Shown in pieces: positions 1-7,151 of a DNA stretch of 19,828 bases. This DNA is from Bacteroidaceae bacterium (GTDB lineage: Bacteria; Bacteroidota; Bacteroidia; Bacteroidales; Bacteroidaceae). Below the pieces are notes generated by a model. It ran no database searches and was not told the origin of the DNA. It was given only the letters and a program-made list of their open reading frames with translations. The stretch is from positions 1 to 19,828 of the forward strand of contig CAAHEN010000187.1 in the NCBI GenBank assembly GCA_900772575.1, in the 5' to 3' direction. The position numbers and the translations under genes were made by a program. Numbering within the stretch: the stretch's first letter is position 1; every line of letters begins with the position of its first letter.

Positions 1-473
1 GCCGCCAGTCCTGCGGGCCCCGAACCGATGACGGCCACGCGCTTGCCGTTGCGGGGCCACTGATGGGGTTGCACATACTCTTCACGGAAGGCCGTCTCGA
101 TGATGGCGCACTCGTCCTCACGAATGGTGACAGGGGCGTCGATGCTCAACTTCAGGACGCAACTTTTCTCACAGAGGGCTGGGCAGACACGTCCGGTGAA
201 CTCCGGAAAATCATTGGTGGCGGTCAGAATGTCGTAGGCTTCCTTCCATTTGCCCTTATAGATGGCGTCTTGGAACTCGGGCGGCCGATTGCCGAGTGGG
301 CAGGCCCAATGGCAGAACGGCACGCCACAGTCCATGCAGCGCGAGGCCTGCAATTTGCGTTCGCTGGAGTTGAGCGTCTGTTCCACCTCACCGAAGTCGG
401 CGATGCGCTCATGTATTGGTCTGTATCCGGCCTCTTGCCGGGGAATCGTCAGAAAAGCTTTAGGATTACCCAT
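1..473 (-). CDS. gltD: Glutamate synthase small subunit (GltD), N-terminal part, truncated by the window edge
   Basis: Reading leftward from the ATG at 473, 157 codons are present before the window ends. GltD passes electrons from NAD(P)H through FAD and two [4Fe-4S] clusters to GltB in the cytoplasm. Both cluster-binding cysteine sets of the family are visible: C46, C49, C54 and C58 in the CMDCGVPFC region, and C97, C101 and C105 in GRVCPALCEKSC. The FAD Rossmann loop GSGPAG starts at residue 150, just before the cut. The start MGNPKAFL fits the usual N-terminus of the family. The gene lies 61 bases downstream of the gltB stop on the same strand, with no terminator between them, so the two are probably co-transcribed. 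The C-terminal two thirds, with the NAD(P)H site, are outside the window. The family call is very secure. Confidence 0.95.
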   Translation of the reverse strand, partial: MGNPKAFLTIPRQEAGYRPIHERIADFGEVEQTLNSSERKLQASRCMDCGVPFCHWACPLGNRPPEFQDAIYKGKWKEAYDILTATNDFPEFTGRVCPALCEKSCVLKLSIDAPVTIREDECAIIETAFREEYVQPHQWPRNGKRVAVIGSGPAGLA

Positions 474-534
474 GTCTTATTGTTTGCTGTTGGCGTCGTG
501 TTTTTTGTCTAATACCAATAGGTCTGACTCTCGC

Positions 535-3500
535 TCAGTAGTCGCGCTGCACCTCGGCGATGCGTTGCTGGAGCTTGCGCATCTGCTCTTCGGCGAGCAC
601 GCGCTTATATTCTATCGGCGTTACTTGGATGAAGTCGTCGACGTAGCGGTTCCAGTCATCGAGCATCAGGCGGGCCAGCTGGCTACCGGTGTAGCGGTAG
701 TGCTGGCGCACGAGCTCATGGAGTTCCTTGCGCGAGGCGGCGTCTTCGAGCAGCGAGAGCTCCACCATGTCCATGTTGCAGAAGTAGTCGAAGTCGTGCC
801 CCTTGTCCCACACGTAGGCCACTCCGCCACTCATGCCTGCGGCGAAGTTGCGCCCCGTCTTGCCCAGAACGACGACACGGCCGCCGGTCATGTATTCGCA
901 GCAGTGGTCGCCCACGCCTTCGACGACGGCAATGGCGCCGGAGTTGCGTACGGCAAAGCGCTCACCGACGCAACCGTTGATGTAGACTTCGCCACTCGTC
1001 GCGCCGTAGAGGAGGGTGTTGCCGGCAATGGCGTTGTCTTCAGCCCTGAATGCTGACCTGGCTGGCGGCATGACGGTGATCTTGCCACCGCTGAGGCCCT
1101 TGCCCAGATAGTCGTTGGCCTCACCTTCGAGCTTGAAACTGACGCCGTGGGCCAGGAAGGCGCCGAAGCTCTGTCCTGCCGCTCCTTTGAAATTCACCGT
1201 GATGGTATCGTCTGGCAGTCCGGCATGGCCGTACTTTTGGACGACGGTGCCAGAGAGCATCGCTCCGACCGCGCGGTCTGTATTGGCAATGGCATATTCG
1301 AGCGATACGTCATGGCCCAGCTCAATGGCCTCGTTTGCGGCCTTGATGACGGACACGTCTTTGACGGTCGCGATGTCATGATGCTGCGCCGAGTCGCAAT
1401 GCAGGGCACTGTCGTCACTGCCGACGCGTTTGAGCAGGGCACTGAAATCCAGCAGTTCGGCCTTGCTGCCGGAGACCGCAGGCTTGGTGCCGATGAGATC
1501 CGTACGGCCCACGATGTCATTCAGGTGCCTGAACCCCATGGCTGCCAGATATTCGCGCACCTCTTCGGCGAGAAAGCGGAAGTAATTGACGACATACTCA
1601 TATCGGCCGCGGAAATGCTCACGCAGTCGCGCATCCTGGGTGGCCACGCCGACGGGGCAGGTGTTGGCATGGCACTTGCGCATCATCACGCAGCCGAGCA
1701 CGATGAGCACACCGGTGCCGAAGGCGAACTCCTCAGCCCCTAGCAGGGCCATGGCCACAATGTCACGGCCGGTCTTGAGCTGGCCGTCGGTCTGTAGGCG
1801 CACTTTGCCGCGCAGGCCGTTGAGTACCAGCGTCTGCTGCGTCTCGCTCAGTCCGATTTCGGGCGGGACACCGGCGTAGCGCATCGACGATGCGGGCGAG
1901 GCACCGGTGCCCCCCTCGGCGCCAGAGATGACGATGAGGTCAGCCTTGGCCTTGGCCACGCCGGCCGCGATTGTGCCGACACCGCTCTCGGCCACGAGCT
2001 TCACGCTGATTTGTGCGCGTGGGTTGACATTCTTGAGGTCGAAGATAAGCTGTGCCAAGTCTTCGATGGAATAGATGTCATGGTGTGGTGGGGGCGAGAT
2101 GAGGGAGATGCCGGGAATGGAATGACGGGTGCGGGCAATGATGCCGTTGACCTTGTAGCCTGGCAGTTGGCCGCCCTCGCCGGGCTTGGCGCCTTGGGCC
2201 ACCTTGATCTGGATCTCCTCGGCGTTGACGAGATATTCTGTTGTCACGCCGAAACGGCCCGAGGCCACCTGCTTAGTCTTGCTGCACAGGGAGATGCCGT
2301 CGAAACTGTCGTGGAAGCGCTCACTGTCTTCTCCGCCCTCACCGGTGTTGCTGCGGGCGCCGAGCTTGTTCATGGCCAGGGCCAGGGCCTCATGGGCTTC
2401 CTTGCTGATGGCTCCGAACGACATAGCGCCGGTGACAAAGTGGCGGACGATGTCTTCCACCGGCTCCACCTCGTCGAGGGGTATGGGGGATTGCCTGAAC
2501 GTGAAGAAGTCTCGCAGAAATATGGGGGTGGGCTTGTCGTCGACCAAGCGGGTGAACTCCTTGAATTTCTTGTAACTGCCCAGACGGGTGGCCAGTTGCA
2601 GTGTGGCAATGGTCTCTGGGTTCCAGGCATGCCGCTCGCCGTCTTTGCGGTAAGAGAACAGGCCCACATGGGGCAGTAGCCCGCTGGGTTCCGTGCCGAA
2701 CGCGTCGTGATGGAAAGCGGCATAGTCGCGGGCAATCTCTGACAGTCCGATACCGCCGATACTGGAGGTCGGCGTGCCAAAATAAGCGCGGAGCACCGCT
2801 GCTCCAATGCCGACGGCCTCGAACGTCTTGGCGCCGCGATAGGAGCGGATGGTGCTGATGCCCATCTTGCTCATCACCTTGTAAAGGCCCTTGCAGAGGG
2901 CCTTGATGTAGCTTTTCTCGGCGGTGTCGTAGTTCATCTGCACCTCGCCGCGGCGCACAATGTTATCGATGACGGCAAAGGCCATGTAGGGATTGATGGC
3001 ACTGGCGCCGTAGCCAAGCAACAGGGCGGCGTGCATCACTTCGCGTATCTCGCCGCTTTCGACGATGAGGGCGGTCTCGACGCGCTTCTGCACATGGATG
3101 AGGTGGTGGTGGATGGTGCTGACGGCAAGCAGCGAGGGAATGGCCGCATGTGTGCTGTCGACATCGCGATCGCTGAGTATGACATAGTTGACGCCGTCCG
3201 CTACTGACTTCTCAGCCTGTCGGCACAGGTCGGCCAATGCCTCCTGCAGCCCCTCGGCACCTCGGCTGGCATCGAAGAGCATCGGCAGTTTGACCGTCTT
3301 GAACCCCTTGTAGCGGATATTGCAGAGCAAGTCGAGCTGGCGGTTGTTGAGCACGGGGTGGGGCAGGCGCACCATCTTGCAATGACTCTCGTTGGGCACG
3401 AGGATGTTCATGCCGACAGCGCCGATATATTCCGTCAGCGACATGACGAGCTCTTCGCGTATGGGGTCGATGGAGGGATTCGTGACTTGTGCAAACTGCT

Positions 3501-5034
3501 GGCGGAAATAGTTGAAGAGCAGCTGCGGTCGGTCGGAGAGCACGGCAAGCGGTGTGTCGTTGCCCATCGAGGCCACCGGTTCTGCCGCGTTCTCGCACAT
3601 GGGGGTGATGGTGCGCTCGATGTCTTCACGGGTGAACCCAAAGGCACGGAGCCTGCGGCCATAGTCGTCGACGCTGTTCTCGACCTTGCGGCCGCTTTTG
3701 AGGGCGTCGAGTTCGATGCGGTTTGTCGAGAGCCATTGGCGATAGGGCCGCTCGGTGGCTAGCCGTTCCTTGATTTCGCCGTCGTAATAGACGCGGCCCT
3801 CCTGCGTGTCGATGAGCAGTATTTTTCCCGGTTGCAGGCGCCCCTTCTCCTTGATGGCCATCGCCTCGAAGGGGAGCACGCCGGCCTCGCTGGCCACGAC
3901 CATGGTGCCGTTGTCGGTGACGAGATAGCGGGCTGGGCGCAGGCCGTTGCGGTCGAGCATGCCACCGGCGTAGCGGCCATCACTGAAGAGCAGGGCGGCG
4001 GGGCCGTCCCAGGGCTCCATCAATATAGAGTGGTACTCATAGAAGGCCTTGAGGTCTTCACTGATGGGATTCTTGTCGTTGAAGCTCTCGGGCACCAGCA
4101 TGGCCATCGCGTGGGGCAGGCTGAGACCGGATATGACGAGAAACTCAAACACGTTGTCGAGCGAGGCTGAGTCTGACATCCCGGTCTGCACGATGGGGCG
4201 GATGGCCCTGATGTCGCCCAGCTCCGGCGTGGAGAGCACGGCTTCGCGGGCCTCCATCCAGCCACGGTTGCCGCGAATGGTGTTGATCTCCCCGTTGTGA
4301 GCCAGCAGGCGGAAAGGCTGCGCCAGACTCCATGTGGGAAAGGTGTTGGTCGAGAAGCGGGAGTGGACCACGGCCAGTCCGCTGGTCATGTAGGGGTGTG
4401 TCAGGTCTTGGAAGTACTCGCGCAACTGGGTCGACGAGAGCATGCCCTTGTAGACGATGTTGCGCGATGAGAGCGACACGACGTAGAAATCGCGGTCATT
4501 GATGCGTCGCTCCATTTTCTTACGGGCCACGTACAGGCGGCGCTCCAGTCCGTCGGCGTTGCCCCCTTCGGCCACAGTGACAAATATCTGTTTGATGTCG
4601 GGTTCGGTGGCGCGGGCCTCGCGTCCCAGAATGTCCGAGTTGACCGGCACTTGGCGAAGGTGCATCAGGGTCAGTCCCTCGCGCTCGATCTCTTCGGTGA
4701 CCACACGCAGGATGTTCTCCTGCAGCTTTGCCTCCTTGGGCAGGAAGATGAGCCCGGTGCCATAGGTGCCCTTTTCCGGAACGGGGATACCCTGCAAGAG
4801 AATGAACTCGTGCGGGATCTGGAGCATGATTCCGGCGCCGTCACCGGTCTTGTCGTCTGCGCCTTCTGCGCCGCGGTGCTTCAGGTGCTCCAGTACCGTG
4901 AGGGCGTTGTCCACCAGTTCGTGCGATTTGTTGCCGTGAATGTTGACAATCATGCCAACGCCACAAGCGTCGTGCTCGTAGTCGGGGCTGTAGAGCCCGC
5001 TGACGGAATGAAGGTTCAATGGCATAGCTTCCAT
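535..5034 (-). CDS. gltB: Glutamate synthase large subunit (GltB)
   Basis: The 1499-residue product has the full length of the family. It makes two glutamates from glutamine and 2-oxoglutarate in ammonia assimilation. Domains in order are a class II glutamine amidotransferase (nucleophile C24 in DACGVG, substrate motifs HNGEIN at 246-251), a central domain (about 480-770), an FMN-binding synthase barrel (about 840-1210, with GAMSFGAISKEAH near 869) and a C-terminal glutamate-synthase alpha-subunit helix repeat. The [3Fe-4S] cysteines C1115, C1121 and C1126 have the expected C-x5-C-x4-C spacing. C24 should become the N-terminal residue after propeptide removal. Met4 is an equally possible start, since the propeptide is variable. 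It begins the operon that continues into gltD, and a TAnnTTTG box lies upstream at 5092-5099. No frameshift or missing key residue is seen. Confidence 0.98.
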   Translation of the reverse strand: MEAMPLNLHSVSGLYSPDYEHDACGVGMIVNIHGNKSHELVDNALTVLEHLKHRGAEGADDKTGDGAGIMLQIPHEFILLQGIPVPEKGTYGTGLIFLPKEAKLQENILRVVTEEIEREGLTLMHLRQVPVNSDILGREARATEPDIKQIFVTVAEGGNADGLERRLYVARKKMERRINDRDFYVVSLSSRNIVYKGMLSSTQLREYFQDLTHPYMTSGLAVVHSRFSTNTFPTWSLAQPFRLLAHNGEINTIRGNRGWMEAREAVLSTPELGDIRAIRPIVQTGMSDSASLDNVFEFLVISGLSLPHAMAMLVPESFNDKNPISEDLKAFYEYHSILMEPWDGPAALLFSDGRYAGGMLDRNGLRPARYLVTDNGTMVVASEAGVLPFEAMAIKEKGRLQPGKILLIDTQEGRVYYDGEIKERLATERPYRQWLSTNRIELDALKSGRKVENSVDDYGRRLRAFGFTREDIERTITPMCENAAEPVASMGNDTPLAVLSDRPQLLFNYFRQQFAQVTNPSIDPIREELVMSLTEYIGAVGMNILVPNESHCKMVRLPHPVLNNRQLDLLCNIRYKGFKTVKLPMLFDASRGAEGLQEALADLCRQAEKSVADGVNYVILSDRDVDSTHAAIPSLLAVSTIHHHLIHVQKRVETALIVESGEIREVMHAALLLGYGASAINPYMAFAVIDNIVRRGEVQMNYDTAEKSYIKALCKGLYKVMSKMGISTIRSYRGAKTFEAVGIGAAVLRAYFGTPTSSIGGIGLSEIARDYAAFHHDAFGTEPSGLLPHVGLFSYRKDGERHAWNPETIATLQLATRLGSYKKFKEFTRLVDDKPTPIFLRDFFTFRQSPIPLDEVEPVEDIVRHFVTGAMSFGAISKEAHEALALAMNKLGARSNTGEGGEDSERFHDSFDGISLCSKTKQVASGRFGVTTEYLVNAEEIQIKVAQGAKPGEGGQLPGYKVNGIIARTRHSIPGISLISPPPHHDIYSIEDLAQLIFDLKNVNPRAQISVKLVAESGVGTIAAGVAKAKADLIVISGAEGGTGASPASSMRYAGVPPEIGLSETQQTLVLNGLRGKVRLQTDGQLKTGRDIVAMALLGAEEFAFGTGVLIVLGCVMMRKCHANTCPVGVATQDARLREHFRGRYEYVVNYFRFLAEEVREYLAAMGFRHLNDIVGRTDLIGTKPAVSGSKAELLDFSALLKRVGSDDSALHCDSAQHHDIATVKDVSVIKAANEAIELGHDVSLEYAIANTDRAVGAMLSGTVVQKYGHAGLPDDTITVNFKGAAGQSFGAFLAHGVSFKLEGEANDYLGKGLSGGKITVMPPARSAFRAEDNAIAGNTLLYGATSGEVYINGCVGERFAVRNSGAIAVVEGVGDHCCEYMTGGRVVVLGKTGRNFAAGMSGGVAYVWDKGHDFDYFCNMDMVELSLLEDAASRKELHELVRQHYRYTGSQLARLMLDDWNRYVDDFIQVTPIEYKRVLAEEQMRKLQQRIAEVQRDY

Positions 5035-5091
5035 GCGGTTAATGTCTATTCATGTCCGGGAGAAACTCCCTGCTGTTTGTGATATTGACTG

Positions 5092-5099
5092 CAAAAGTA
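5092..5099 (-). promoter_or_regulatory. Bacteroidota-type -7 box for gltBD
   Basis: On the minus strand this reads TACTTTTG, an exact match to the Bacteroidota -7 consensus TAnnTTTG, 58 bases upstream of the gltB start codon. I found no good TTTG -33 element about 20 bases further upstream, so the call rests on one box and its position. Confidence 0.5.
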
Positions 5100-5252
5100 C
5101 GAAATTACTTTCATTCTATTCATTTGTCGGCCTTTTATTTTTCAAAAGGATAGATTTTAACGCGAAACCCTTCTTTTTGGCTTTCGTTGCGGCAGGTGCT
5201 GTGCCAAGGGCCATTGGCCTTTTCGCTCCGTTCGGAGACTGGTACGATTAAA

Positions 5253-5292
5253 CGCTCAGGGAACGCAAGCTAAAGAGTGCGTTCCCTGAGCG
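5253..5292 (-). terminator. Intrinsic terminator downstream of the thioredoxin-like gene
   Basis: There is a perfect 15-base-pair inverted repeat, 5253-5267 against 5278-5292, with a 10-base loop. Read on the minus strand it is followed by TTTAAT. It sits 51 bases past the stop of the thioredoxin-like gene and 218 bases before gltB, so it should insulate the gltBD operon. The rest of the 5035-5343 spacer holds the gltB promoter box and otherwise nothing I recognise. Confidence 0.8.
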
Positions 5293-5343
5293 GTAACAGT
5301 GCAAAGGCGCTTTGTCAGCACCCCGCCAGCCGTTCAGGCCGGC

Positions 5344-5820
5344 TTATTTCCCCTCGACGGCCTTCGGTGTCCAGCAGTCGAAGAAGCGGAGCACCTTCTT
5401 GGCATCGTAGCTCCTGCCGGCTTCGAGGAAGCTGCTGTCCTGAATATGGATCACCTTGCCTCCGGCATCGAGAACCACCAATACGGGAAAACCGAAGCGG
5501 CCAGGATTGCTGAGACGGCGCATCAGCGGAACCGCAGCGCCATGGCGGGGATAGTTGACGTGGATAAGGACGAAGTTGTCGGCGATGGTGGCGGCTATGG
5601 CGCTGTCTTTGGCCACGAAGTCGGCGAAGCGCAGGCACCAGGGACACCAGTTGCCGCCCACTTGGGCCATGACATATTTGCCGGCGGCACGGGCTTCGAC
5701 GAGGGCCGAGTCTATCTGGGCCATGGGGTCGATGGTCTCATCGTAGACCTTGGCCACTTGGGCGTCAGTGTGCCAGGCGGCGGAGAGGGTGAGAAACAGG
5801 AGAAGTAAGTATCTTTTCAT
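5344..5820 (-). CDS. Exported thioredoxin-like protein with a CPWC active site
   Basis: This 158-residue protein begins with a typical Sec signal peptide (MKRYLLLLFLTLSAAW, likely cut near A20/Q21). It therefore acts in the periplasm or envelope. The mature part has a thioredoxin fold signature: the redox pair C59-P-W-C62 after GGNW, and the cis-proline P112 in FGFPV. The family is thioredoxin-like (Thioredoxin_7/DsbD-gamma-like), which reduces or isomerises disulfides, but its partner here is unknown. The CPWC dipeptide differs from thioredoxin's CGPC. The gene stands alone, with a strong terminator after it and a repeat-like element directly before its start codon, so its 5' leader probably lies within that element. 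No TAnnTTTG promoter is obvious; a weaker GACTTTTG match lies at 5985-5992. Confidence 0.85.
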   Translation of the reverse strand: MKRYLLLLFLTLSAAWHTDAQVAKVYDETIDPMAQIDSALVEARAAGKYVMAQVGGNWCPWCLRFADFVAKDSAIAATIADNFVLIHVNYPRHGAAVPLMRRLSNPGRFGFPVLVVLDAGGKVIHIQDSSFLEAGRSYDAKKVLRFFDCWTPKAVEGK

Positions 5821-5829
5821 GGTTATTGT

Positions 5830-6032
5830 TTGAACCCCAATCGGTCATTAGACCGTCATGGGATAGCTCTAACATTGGTCATTGGCTTTTCGTATGCTTT
5901 TCTCCTTTTGCCGGCATCTTTTCATTCCTCTTTCTGTCGTATAGCCCGCTATACTCCTTCAAGAGAGAATAAAAATCTACCTATCAAAAGTCTGAAAATC
6001 ATCACGAAATCTAATGACTGATTTGGGTTGAA
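5830..6032. repeat. Candidate MITE-like element with imperfect terminal inverted repeats
   Basis: The ends at 5830-5852 and 6010-6032 are inverted copies matching at 20 of 23 positions. The left end contains a further small hairpin, CGGTC-atta-GACCG (5842-5855). The interior is AT-rich compared with its surroundings and has no credible ORF. The segment fills almost the entire spacer between the thioredoxin-like and nitroreductase genes. I do not see a clear target-site duplication at the borders. It could be a miniature inverted-repeat transposable element, or an intergenic repeat with a regulatory role. Confidence 0.45.
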
Positions 6033-6052
6033 GGCATGGAGGCGTTGTGTGT

Positions 6053-6559
6053 TCATTGTCTCAGAATGTCGTCAAGCGTCTTTCGGCGCTTGGCTGGGGC
6101 TGTGTCGGCGGGAAAACCGATGGGCAACAGGGCGATGGGAACCTCACTGGGCGAAAGCCCGAGAAGTTCGTGGCAACGTCTGGCGTCGAAGTTGCAGATC
6201 CAGCAGGTGCCGAGCCCCTGTTCGGCGGCGGCGAGGCAGATGTGCTCCGCGATGATTGAGGCGTCGATGTCCGCATGGTTTTTGCCGTCGGCTGGGCGTA
6301 CCCAGGCCTCATCGGTCATGACACTGACGACGATGATGGCTGGCGCGGTCTTGAGCCAGTCGCGGTTGTAGCAAGAGCACAGGTTGGCAAGTTGCCCGGC
6401 ATCGGTCACGTAGCGCAGCCGCCAGGGCTGTTTGTTGCAAGCGGAGGGAGCGAGGCGGGCGCACTCCAGAACATAGTCCATTTTCTCTTGAGGCACGGCC
6501 TCCGGTTGGTAGGCGCGGCAGCTGTAGCGTGCGGCGCAGAGTTCTTTGAATGTCATCAT
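6053..6559 (-). CDS. Small nitroreductase family protein
   Basis: The 168-residue product is a cytoplasmic FMN-dependent oxidoreductase of the nitroreductase superfamily. The N-terminal FMN-phosphate motif RYSCRAY (11-17) replaces the usual RRSxRxF. The flavin and dimer motif APSACNKQPWRL starts at residue 37, and the late segment GLGTCWICNF is also typical. Its substrate cannot be told from sequence. The reading frame stays open upstream to 6778. I chose the start at 6559 (MMTFKEL; the next codon at 6556 is equally possible) because family homology begins there and the promoter box at 6619-6626 lies inside the upstream extension. The gene stands between dnaA and the MITE-like element and appears to be a single transcription unit. 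Confidence 0.9.
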   Translation of the reverse strand: MMTFKELCAARYSCRAYQPEAVPQEKMDYVLECARLAPSACNKQPWRLRYVTDAGQLANLCSCYNRDWLKTAPAIIVVSVMTDEAWVRPADGKNHADIDASIIAEHICLAAAEQGLGTCWICNFDARRCHELLGLSPSEVPIALLPIGFPADTAPAKRRKTLDDILRQ

Positions 6560-6618
6560 TACACTAGCTGTTGGTTGCTGCCCCCGGCCACACCGTTGTG
6601 ACCGGGCGGTTTTGGAGG

Positions 6619-6626
6619 CAAAGTTA
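6619..6626 (-). promoter_or_regulatory. Bacteroidota-type -7 box for the nitroreductase gene
   Basis: The minus strand reads TAACTTTG, an exact TAnnTTTG match, 59 bases upstream of the chosen ATG. TTG trinucleotides lie 12 and 15 bases further upstream, but a well-spaced -33 TTTG is not clear. The box also argues against the longer upstream start. Confidence 0.6.
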
Positions 6627-7015
6627 CGAATTTGTCGGCAACAATCCGCACTGCCGCATAGCGAAGCGGTAGGCTTTTGCCCGGCACGGGCCTGCACCTT
6701 CATGCGGGGCATACCCGCACGGCCGTATGGAGGGGACGATGGGCATGGCCCGGCCTGCCATTGTGCGGCAGGGGCCATAAAGATAGTGCCTTGTTGCCCG
6801 GCGCCTCACTTTTTTGTCCCGGTTGCCGAAATGGCGCCTTAACCTCTTTAACCTTTGGGCGGGTTCCGCGTGTTAAAATGGGAATCTGGTGAAACTGCCC
6901 TAGGGCTAATTCGAACTAGCCCGGAGCAAATTTTTCCGGGGCTAGGGCAAGTTTCTCGAAAAAACGGGTAAGTTTTCGCCATATGCTGGCAATATTGGTC
7001 GTCGCGGGGTACAAT
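6627..7015. other. Gene-free spacer between nitroreductase and dnaA: GC-rich hairpins, no credible gene
   Basis: No ORF here has protein-like character. The part from 6690 to 6780 is GC-rich and holds local hairpins such as TGCGGG-gcata-CCCGCA, and a larger GGCCTGCC/GGCAGGGGCC arm near 6750-6777. A pair of GGTTAA-type repeats lies at about 6839-6853 (minus-strand sense). The long interrupted palindrome at 6891-6955 is listed separately. The remaining 6956-7015 contains only a weak CGAAAA/TTTTCG hairpin. Confidence 0.6.
6891..6955. repeat. Long interrupted palindrome with nested competing hairpins
   Basis: The outer arms GAAACTGCCCTAG (6891-6903) and CTAGGGCAAGTTTC (6942-6955) pair over 13 bases with one bulged A. 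Inside, two mutually exclusive hairpins are possible: GGGCTA/TAGCCC (6903-6908 with 6917-6922), and CTAGCCCGG (6916-6924) with CCGGGGCTAG (6936-6945, one bulge). CTAG occurs three times. Neither strand has a T-tract placed as in a simple terminator. The element's function is unknown; it may be an extragenic repeat, a protein-binding palindrome or a structured RNA. Confidence 0.6.
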
Positions 7016-7044
7016 AAAAGGGCATCCGTGCGGATACCCCTTTC
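7016..7044 (-). terminator. Intrinsic terminator downstream of dnaA
   Basis: On the minus strand GGGGTATCCG, a two-base loop CA and CGGATGCCC form a stem with one mismatch, followed by TTTTATT. It lies 108 bases past the dnaA stop. A TAnnTTTG promoter box sits only about 10 bases before it, so the same hairpin would also end any transcript starting there. Confidence 0.75.
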
Positions 7045-7053
7045 CCTCTACCG

Positions 7054-7061
7054 CAAAGTTA
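7054..7061 (-). promoter_or_regulatory. Orphan Bacteroidota-type promoter just before a terminator
   Basis: The minus strand reads TAACTTTG, with a TTG 20 bases upstream at the -33 position. Transcription would start near 7047 and meet the 7044-7016 terminator at once. No gene follows on this strand for nearly 500 bases, and the nitroreductase gene has its own box. Sequence alone does not show whether it is active. Confidence 0.45.
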
Positions 7062-7151
7062 GTGCTTTCTGCGGGCAAAAGCAAGCTGTGTTAAAGCCGA
7101 AATTTTCTTCGAGGCAGTATTGTCTGTTCCCAGAAGCCCGCATCGTGAGGT

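Noticed and set aside
5033..5251. Plus-strand ORF of 72 codons upstream of gltB
   Set aside because: It overlaps the gltB promoter region on the opposite strand, and I see no promoter or family feature for it.
6560..6778. N-terminal extension of the nitroreductase gene
   Set aside because: It crosses the TAACTTTG promoter box, is rich in Cys, Arg and Pro unlike the domain, and family homology starts at MMTFKEL.
6903..6922. TTCGAAC hairpin looking like a tRNA T-arm
   Set aside because: The stem register is wrong for a T-arm, and no acceptor, D or anticodon arm surrounds it.
6848..7084. Small minus-strand ORF (78 codons) in the dnaA spacer
   Set aside because: It runs through the terminator hairpin and the long palindrome, and its composition is not protein-like.
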